This document shows positions 7,388 through 11,200 of a stretch of 14,558 nt of DNA, in pieces. Every line of letters begins with the position of its first letter. Position 1 is the first letter of the stretch. A program made the translations under genes and the position numbers. Location of the stretch: contig JANWJM010000059.1 in the NCBI GenBank assembly GCA_025449475.1, positions 1 through 14,558 on the forward strand, in the 5' to 3' direction. Source of the DNA: Thermoactinomycetaceae bacterium (lineage in GTDB: Bacteria; Bacillota; Bacilli; Thermoactinomycetales; Thermoactinomycetaceae). Below the pieces are notes generated by a model. That model worked only from the letters and a program-made list of their open reading frames with translations. It was not told the origin of the DNA and did no database searches.

Positions 7388-7419
7388 ATGTTGTGAAACA
7401 ACATAAAATGGTATATAAT
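7388..7419 (+). promoter_or_regulatory. Strong sigma-A promoter overlapped by a 17-bp palindromic operator
   Basis: TTGTGA (-35, 7391-7396), a spacer of exactly 17 bp and a consensus TATAAT (-10, 7414-7419) point into the hprK-sortase gap. The -35 lies inside a perfect inverted repeat, ATGTTGT-gaa-ACAACAT (7388-7404), which has the form of a dimeric repressor site. Confidence 0.6.
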
Positions 7420-7425
7420 TTCTAT

Positions 7426-7522
7426 AGCTTCCTTTACGGGTTGATGGATGGATAGGGAGAAGAATGGAATGAAACCACAAAAAAGGACTTGTCTATCTGG
7501 GACAGGTTCTTTTTTTGTGGTT
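7426..7522 (+). ncRNA. Candidate short transcript (small RNA or leader) ending in a long hairpin
   Basis: From the predicted start near 7426 to the hairpin at 7473-7522 lies a segment of about 95 nt. Its 5' half is purine-rich (GGATGGATAGGGAGAAGAAT) and it holds no sizeable ORF before the hairpin. A 39-codon frame starting at an ATG at 7470 reads through the hairpin to 7589 and cannot be excluded. The segment could be a free small RNA or a terminated leader of the sortase gene further downstream. No known RNA family is recognised. Confidence 0.3.
7473..7522. terminator. Long terminator-like hairpin between hprK and the sortase
   Basis: Arms 7473-7493 and 7501-7522 form about 21 bp with two G-U pairs and one bulge around a 7-nt loop. 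The core GGACTTGTC...GACAGGTTC is flanked by an A-tract on the 5' side and seven T residues on the 3' side. It can therefore terminate in either direction. Confidence 0.65.
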
Positions 7523-7556
7523 AATCTTTCGAATCTTGGAATAAATAATCCTATTA

Positions 7557-7586
7557 TTGAAAAAGTGCTACTGTTAGAGGTAAACT
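7557..7586 (+). promoter_or_regulatory. Putative promoter of the class D sortase gene
   Basis: TTGAAA (-35, 7557-7562) and TAAACT (-10, 7581-7586) are 18 bp apart and lie about 70 bp upstream of the sortase start. The -10 is only a partial match. A tandem TCTACAG repeat lies in the leader. Confidence 0.35.
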
Positions 7587-7627
7587 AAAAAAAATAGATA
7601 TTTCTACAGTCTACAGACAATTAAGGC

Positions 7628-7644
7628 TGACGGATGTTCCGTCA
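7628..7644 (+). promoter_or_regulatory. Hairpin abutting the sortase ribosome binding site
   Basis: TGACGGA-tgt-TCCGTCA is a perfect 7-bp inverted repeat with a 3-nt loop. It ends on the base before the AGGGGTG Shine-Dalgarno of the sortase. It could modulate ribosome access or be a DNA operator. Confidence 0.35.
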
Positions 7645-7657
7645 AGGGGTGAAGAGA

Positions 7658-8455
7658 ATGGGCCGTATTGTAGCTTGGCTGATGATCATAATGGGATGCG
7701 TGATTCTAGGATTTAATGGCTATAAATTTTGGGGAGAAATCAATATTGCAGTGCGAGACCCCAAAGTAGCCATGGCAATTGCAGAAGATTGGCAGGAGAC
7801 GGAGGTCGAGCCATCTTTAACTTCGGTCGAGAATTTAAACACGGGAGATGAAGATGAGTCGGATTCCTCCAAGGAAGAATCTTCTGGGCTTGAAGAGAAT
7901 GACGAGGAAACCAAAGAAGTAAAAGAACTGGTCGCCCATCATGAGAACAGCAATCAACAAACGTTACCCAAACAAAATCAGGTAGCAGACGGGACAACTT
8001 CTCAAACCGTAACAAAAAGGAAAACAGGTTCGGCTCATCTACAAGTGGGATCCCAAATCGGTCAATTAATTATTCCCAAAATTGGTGCCTATCTCCCCAT
8101 CGTGGAAGGAACAGATGATGCCTCATTGGAAAAAGGGGTCGGCAAATATATTGGTTATGGTACAGTCGCACCTGATGAAACCGGTCATGTGGTATTATCA
8201 GGGCATCGACACACTGTTTTTAAAAAATTAGGTCAGCTGGTCAATGGAGATAAAATGTACGTAAAATATAAAAACAAAATTTATACGTATCAAATTCGCA
8301 AAACATGGATCACACACGCAGAAGATCGAACTGTCATCGTACCCATACCACGTCCTGTCTTAACGGTAACCACCTGCTATCCTTTTGATTATAAAGGCAA
8401 TGCTCCCGACCGATATATTATTCGCGCAGATTTAGTCCGCATTAGTCATGCGTAA
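7658..8455 (+). CDS. Class D sortase (membrane transpeptidase)
   Basis: Sortases cleave a C-terminal sorting motif of exported proteins and join the protein to the cell wall. From ATG 7658 the protein has 265 aa: an N-terminal membrane anchor (IVAWLMIIMGCVILGFNGY, about 3-22), a Glu/Asp/Ser-rich linker (about 55-95), a further polar linker, then the sortase domain. Catalytic residues are visible: His in LSGHRHTVFKKLGQL (about 183), Cys in LTVTTCYPFDYKG (about 240) and Arg in NAPDRYI (about 252). TTCYPF..KGNAPDRYI is typical of class D. The start was moved from ATG 7634 because that codon lies inside a hairpin, while AGGGGTG is 6 bp from 7658. No sorting-signal protein lies in the window, so its substrate is unknown. 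Confidence 0.88.
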   Translation: MGRIVAWLMIIMGCVILGFNGYKFWGEINIAVRDPKVAMAIAEDWQETEVEPSLTSVENLNTGDEDESDSSKEESSGLEENDEETKEVKELVAHHENSNQQTLPKQNQVADGTTSQTVTKRKTGSAHLQVGSQIGQLIIPKIGAYLPIVEGTDDASLEKGVGKYIGYGTVAPDETGHVVLSGHRHTVFKKLGQLVNGDKMYVKYKNKIYTYQIRKTWITHAEDRTVIVPIPRPVLTVTTCYPFDYKGNAPDRYIIRADLVRISHA

Positions 8456-8471
8456 ACACGTATAATCCAGA

Positions 8472-8504
8472 AAAGGACTCTTTGTCAAGTACAAAGAGTC
8501 CTTT
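8472..8504. terminator. Bidirectional terminator between sortase and regulator genes
   Basis: A perfect 14-bp stem (AAAGGACTCTTTGT / ACAAAGAGTCCTTT) with a 5-nt loop lies 16 bp after the sortase stop. It is positioned to end both the sortase transcript and the oppositely directed regulator transcript. The U-tracts are short (TTTC and TTTTC). The remaining gap up to 8569 shows nothing else clear. Confidence 0.7.
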
Positions 8505-8569
8505 CTGATCCGAAGAGATACAATCGATGGCTCACGCGTCTACTCAAACAGCCAGCCTTTTCTATTGAT

Positions 8570-8623
8570 TTAAACGGTCGGCGGAGTGCCATCCAAACGA
8601 CTAAAAATTGGTTCTCTAATCAT
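8570..8623 (-). CDS. 17-codon ORF coupled (ATGA) to the regulator gene; candidate signalling or micro-peptide
   Basis: The ORF encodes MIREPIFSRLDGTPPTV. Its ATG overlaps the TGA of the HTH-TPR regulator in the classic ATGA arrangement, and GAGG lies about 10 bp upstream, so translational coupling is possible. Many RRNPP regulators are followed by a gene for their own peptide signal. This frame has the right position but no hydrophobic export signal, so it would be an atypical, perhaps intracellular, peptide. A chance ORF of this length is quite possible. Confidence 0.3.
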   Translation of the reverse strand: MIREPIFSRLDGTPPTV

Positions 8624-10080
8624 ATTTTCACATCCTCTGTAAGATTTGTCTGTAATATATTTACTCCATTTGTATCTATAAATCCTTCTACGACATACAT
8701 ATCTCGTTGCTCCAATAAGTGAAGTTTAGGTGTAAAATGTGGATTCCCATCGGATACACTTGCATAATCGAACAGTTTTATACTAGCTTTGTAGAATAAT
8801 TTTAAGTATTTCTCGTGTTTTATTAGATTTCTAAATTCATAGTATTTCGCCAATTTTAATGTTAAATTTTTTTCCTGAAGATAAAAACCGTATTGTTTAC
8901 AGATTTCATAAGCTTCTTCGTATTGACGAATCGCTTTTTTGTTTTTCTTCTGTTTTAAAAAGCAGTCACCATAAGCGATCAATGATTCACAGAGCTGCAA
9001 TGCATCTTTCACCTTCTTGCTACGGATCACTGCTTTCTCCAAGATTGTCTGAGCAAGTTCATATTCGCCCTCTTGAAGATAGAGTAAGCCTAACTCTTTG
9101 TAGTTATAGGCGGATAAAAACTTGTCATCAATTTTTGGCTCAATCTTAGAAGCTGTTTGAAAACAAATCTTCGCAAGGTTAAATTCTCTGATATATTTGT
9201 AGACTCTGGCCAACGCTGTCCATAGTTCAAACGAACGATTGTAATTTTTTTCTTGCCTCGCAATCTCAATCGCTTTCTCAATACATGTGATCGCTTTCTC
9301 ATACATTTTTTGTTTGATATGGAACGTAGCCTGCATTTCATACATGTTTAGAATAATATCTGAGTTTTGAATTTGATCGAGACAGGACCACATTCTTTCG
9401 AGGATCAACATCGCCTCACTATCCCGATCCATTTTTTCCAAATAGATCACTTGGCTCACCATCAGCGCATACTTACAACTTCTGCGCTCACAACATTCGC
9501 CAACCTCTTCTAAACCCTTTGTCGCATAGTCATACGCTTGTTTAAAATCACTCTGCCGATAAGAGATTACACCTAGTGTATACAAACTTGCCGCTTTAAT
9601 ATTTGTACCTTCTAACTCTTCGGGATAGGTGTCATAGAGATAGATTGCTTGATCAAAGCATTTTTGTGCTTTTTTCCACTGTTCTTCCTTAAAATGATAC
9701 TTTCCTTTTAGATACTCAACAACTGCTGAATAGGGATGATTCATTGGAAGCTTCAATTCTTTTAACTCTTTTAATGCTTCTGATTTACAACCACTATCCA
9801 AATCTTGCTCGATTACTTGTAGCCGGAGGCGTAACTCGGTTTCTCGCTTTGAATGTTTATCCGAACATGTTATCGATTTCAAAACATCGTGATAATCTAA
9901 ATTCACTTTCCGAAACAAATACGTCATTTTTTTCTCGCCGATTTTTCTTCTTCCGGTCTCAAAGTAACTGATTGTTGCGACTGAAACAAAATCATCGGCT
10001 AAATCTTTCTGGGTATAGCCTAATTGTTCCCTTTTTTCACGAAATAATCGACCAAGTTTTACCATCAATGCCTGATCCAA
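8620..10080 (-). CDS. XRE-type HTH plus TPR-repeat transcriptional regulator (RRNPP-like)
   Basis: This is a probable cytoplasmic DNA-binding regulator whose TPR array senses a peptide or protein partner. About 486 aa. The N-terminal HTH is LGRLFREKREQLGYTQKDLA...VSVATISYFETGRRKIG (about 9-50). The rest is a long all-helical array with TPR-like units such as YLKGKYHFKEEQWKKAQKCF, ASLYTLGVISYRQSDFKQAY, KMYEKAITCIEKAIEIARQ, YKELGLLYLQEGEYELAQTI and KKNKKAIRQYEEAYEICKQY. This architecture matches PlcR/NprR-type RRNPP regulators, though it is longer than PlcR. The ATG at 10110 overlaps the predicted -10, so a start after the GGAAGGGGAG is preferred: TTG 10080, with GTG 10083 or ATG 10086 as alternatives. 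It is divergent from the small-gene cluster and separated from it by phased palindromes. The ligand is unknown. Confidence 0.8.
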   Translation of the reverse strand: MDQALMVKLGRLFREKREQLGYTQKDLADDFVSVATISYFETGRRKIGEKKMTYLFRKVNLDYHDVLKSITCSDKHSKRETELRLRLQVIEQDLDSGCKSEALKELKELKLPMNHPYSAVVEYLKGKYHFKEEQWKKAQKCFDQAIYLYDTYPEELEGTNIKAASLYTLGVISYRQSDFKQAYDYATKGLEEVGECCERRSCKYALMVSQVIYLEKMDRDSEAMLILERMWSCLDQIQNSDIILNMYEMQATFHIKQKMYEKAITCIEKAIEIARQEKNYNRSFELWTALARVYKYIREFNLAKICFQTASKIEPKIDDKFLSAYNYKELGLLYLQEGEYELAQTILEKAVIRSKKVKDALQLCESLIAYGDCFLKQKKNKKAIRQYEEAYEICKQYGFYLQEKNLTLKLAKYYEFRNLIKHEKYLKLFYKASIKLFDYASVSDGNPHFTPKLHLLEQRDMYVVEGFIDTNGVNILQTNLTEDVKI

Positions 10081-10105
10081 CACCATCTCCCCTTCCATTA
10101 TAAAT

Positions 10106-10135
10106 ATCATAATATTTTTCCTAGTATGAATTCAA
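10106..10135 (-). promoter_or_regulatory. Putative promoter of the HTH-TPR regulator
   Basis: On the minus strand TTGAAT (-35, 10130-10135) and TATGAT (-10, 10106-10111) are 18 bp apart. Transcription would start near 10099, just ahead of the GGAAGGGGAG ribosome binding site at 10087-10096. Confidence 0.5.
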
Positions 10136-10166
10136 ATGGCAGGTACTCGCTTTTTTAGCTAAATCG

Positions 10167-10272
10167 GTTAATTTTAACTTATTTTAAGTTAATATTGTCC
10201 TCTCCCTTTCATTTTTATCGGTAAAACGAGTTAACATTAACTAAAATTGGTTCCTATTTTGTTAATATTAAC
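10167..10272. promoter_or_regulatory. Four helically phased 12-bp palindromic operator boxes (GTTAATATTAAC)
   Basis: Boxes are at 10167-10178 (GTTAATTTTAAC), 10188-10199 (GTTAATATTGTC), 10230-10241 (GTTAACATTAAC) and 10261-10272 (GTTAATATTAAC, a perfect palindrome). They match the consensus at 11, 10, 11 and 12 of 12 positions. Start-to-start spacings are 21, 42 and 31 bp, close to 2, 4 and 3 helical turns. They lie between the divergent regulator and small-gene promoters; the last ends 4 bp before the -35 of the plus-strand promoter. Binding by the adjacent HTH-TPR regulator is the obvious inference. Confidence 0.65.
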
Positions 10273-10276
10273 GTGT

Positions 10277-10305
10277 TTGGATATAAATAAAAAATTTGCT
10301 ATAAT
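10277..10305 (+). promoter_or_regulatory. Extended -10 promoter of the divergent small-gene cluster
   Basis: TTGGAT (-35, 10277-10282), a 17-bp spacer and TGCTATAAT (extended -10, hexamer 10300-10305). The weak -35 directly downstream of operator box 4 fits an activator-assisted promoter. Confidence 0.6.
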
Positions 10306-10341
10306 CCGAAGCATACCACCAAAAGAAGGAAGGTGATTCCC

Positions 10342-10686
10342 ATGTTAAAGCTAAGTGTCATGGGTCATTCAAAACTTTTGCATCCTTTTATCAACCATTT
10401 TAAGAGTCAACCATTCTATGAGATCAAATCAGAATGTAGTCAAGAAGTGATAGAGGCTACGAGTGGTTTGGAGGAGATCAGCGCTTTCTTTGAATTTAAA
10501 ATCCCATTGGACAAGCCTCGTGACCGACAATCTTTCTGGGTTCACATGAAAACCTTAACAGGTCAAGAGGTACGCTTTGAATTGTTAGATGGGAATGTTG
10601 TGGATATGGGGGATGGAACTGTTGTGATCTATGGCAAAAATTATGACATCTTCTCATGCAAAAAACCTTCCACCAATATTGAGTAG
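10342..10686 (+). CDS. Hypothetical small protein, 114 aa
   Basis: I do not recognise the family with confidence. The start is ATG 10342, with GGAAGGTGA about 6 bp upstream; an in-frame GTG at 10333 lies inside that ribosome binding site. The protein is soluble, with no signal peptide or membrane segment. It opens with a beta-strand-like LKLSVMGHSKLLHPFINHF followed by PFYEIKSECSQEV, which loosely recalls small Bacillus proteins of the DUF3970 type (strand, then helix, then short strand). The C-terminal half (VHMKTLTGQEVRFELLDG, VVDMGDGTVVIYGKNYDIF) looks like a beta-rich second half. It is the first gene after the phased operators, so it is the most direct candidate target of the HTH-TPR regulator. 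Confidence 0.6.
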   Translation: MLKLSVMGHSKLLHPFINHFKSQPFYEIKSECSQEVIEATSGLEEISAFFEFKIPLDKPRDRQSFWVHMKTLTGQEVRFELLDGNVVDMGDGTVVIYGKNYDIFSCKKPSTNIE

Positions 10687-10767
10687 AAGGTATAAAAAAT
10701 AAAGAAAGCAATGTGCATTGATTGTACCATAAAAAAATACTGCAAGACAATCACTGGGGGGTTACAG

Positions 10768-10962
10768 ATGGAGAATTTTTCTCATCAAGCACGCATGAAA
10801 AAGCGGCTGTTCTCCTTTGAAAACACCATTCAGAAATATGCAGACATTTGCCCTTTTTGCCGTGCATTGATCGTATGGTCACCAAGCGAACCTAAGCCTG
10901 ACATCTGTCGCAGATGCAAATCGTCGCTACAGATTAAATCTTCAATCGAATCAACCACATAA
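10768..10962 (+). CDS. Small zinc-ribbon protein, 64 aa
   Basis: The protein contains two Cys pairs, CPFC and CRRC, separated by about 20 residues (ADICPFCRALIVWSPSEP then PDICRRCKSSLQ). That is a compact zinc-ribbon or zinc-knuckle fold suited to metal binding and nucleic-acid or protein contact. The N-terminal third is basic (ARMKKRLFSFEN). The start ATG 10768 is chosen for the GGGGGG run about 6 bp upstream. The same frame is open from ATG 10711 and would add MCIDCTIKKYC, with three extra Cys, so a longer form is possible. It lies 81 bp after the 114-aa gene with no strong terminator between, hence probably the same operon. Precise function unknown. Confidence 0.5.
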   Translation: MENFSHQARMKKRLFSFENTIQKYADICPFCRALIVWSPSEPKPDICRRCKSSLQIKSSIESTT

Positions 10963-10963
10963 G

Positions 10964-11179
10964 ATTTTCTCTTTCAAATGGAACCATCTTGGAGTAGGAT
11001 TTTTCTTTTTAGCTCTCACTGCCCTTATCGAAGGGGTAGTGAGCAAGCAATCTTCGTCCATTGATCATTACATCAAAAAAGCCTCACATCCTCAATCAAT
11101 CGGTGACGGTAAAACGCAATCCATTCTTTCTGAAAATGATGTCGCGTTTTACCTACCTGAGTGCAAAAACCTCTGGTAG
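10964..11179 (+). CDS. Possible small membrane protein (no standard start codon), or frameshifted continuation of the zinc-ribbon gene
   Basis: In the frame +1 to the zinc-ribbon gene an open stretch runs from a TGA near 10867 to TAG 11177-11179. From an ATT at 10964, just after the upstream TAA, it would give about 71 aa. It has a basic start (FSFKWNHLG), one hydrophobic segment (VGFFFLALTALIEGVV) and a polar tail with IDHYIKKASHPQSIG. No ATG, GTG or TTG precedes the hydrophobic part. Either it starts at a rare codon by coupling, or it is the C-terminal part of a zinc-ribbon-plus-membrane protein separated by a frameshift, or it is chance. Two inverted repeats fall inside it. Confidence 0.25.
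   Translation: MFSFKWNHLGVGFFFLALTALIEGVVSKQSSSIDHYIKKASHPQSIGDGKTQSILSENDVAFYLPECKNLW
11012..11044. repeat. Imperfect inverted repeat
   Basis: GCTCTCACTGCCCTT and AAGGGGTAGTGAGC form a stem with a bulge around a 3-4 nt loop. It has T-rich sequence on the wrong side to be a terminator for either strand. Confidence 0.4.
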
Positions 11180-11184
11180 GTAAA
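11148..11184. repeat. Perfect 10-bp inverted repeat in the convergent gap before uvrA's stop
   Basis: TTTACCTACC (11148-11157) and GGTAGGTAAA (11175-11184) are separated by 17 nt. It lies between the convergent ends of the small-gene cluster and uvrA. No U-tract follows on either strand, so ordinary intrinsic termination is doubtful. Confidence 0.5.
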
Positions 11185-11191
11185 TTCGCAT
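11153..11191 (-). CDS. 12-codon ORF with a strong ribosome binding site right after uvrA
   Basis: Nine bases after the uvrA TAA comes an ATG (11191) preceded by GGAG at 5 bp. The frame MRIYLPEVFALR then meets TAG. The ribosome binding site looks like that of a true operon gene, so this may be the 5' stub of a truncated third gene of the uvrBA operon, or merely chance. Confidence 0.15.
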   Translation of the reverse strand: MRIYLPEVFALR

Positions 11192-11200
11192 TTCTTCTCC

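Noticed and set aside
7634..7636. ATG at 7634 as sortase start
   Set aside because: It lies in a hairpin with no ribosome binding site; ATG 7658 has AGGGGTG at the right distance.
9090..9341. Alternative frames inside the regulator, including 8859-9149 plus and 9744-9971 plus
   Set aside because: They lack ribosome binding sites and family motifs, while the minus-strand HTH-TPR frame is continuous and coherent.
10108..10110. ATG at 10110 as start of the HTH-TPR regulator
   Set aside because: It lies inside the predicted -10 (TATGAT) and upstream of the only good ribosome binding site.
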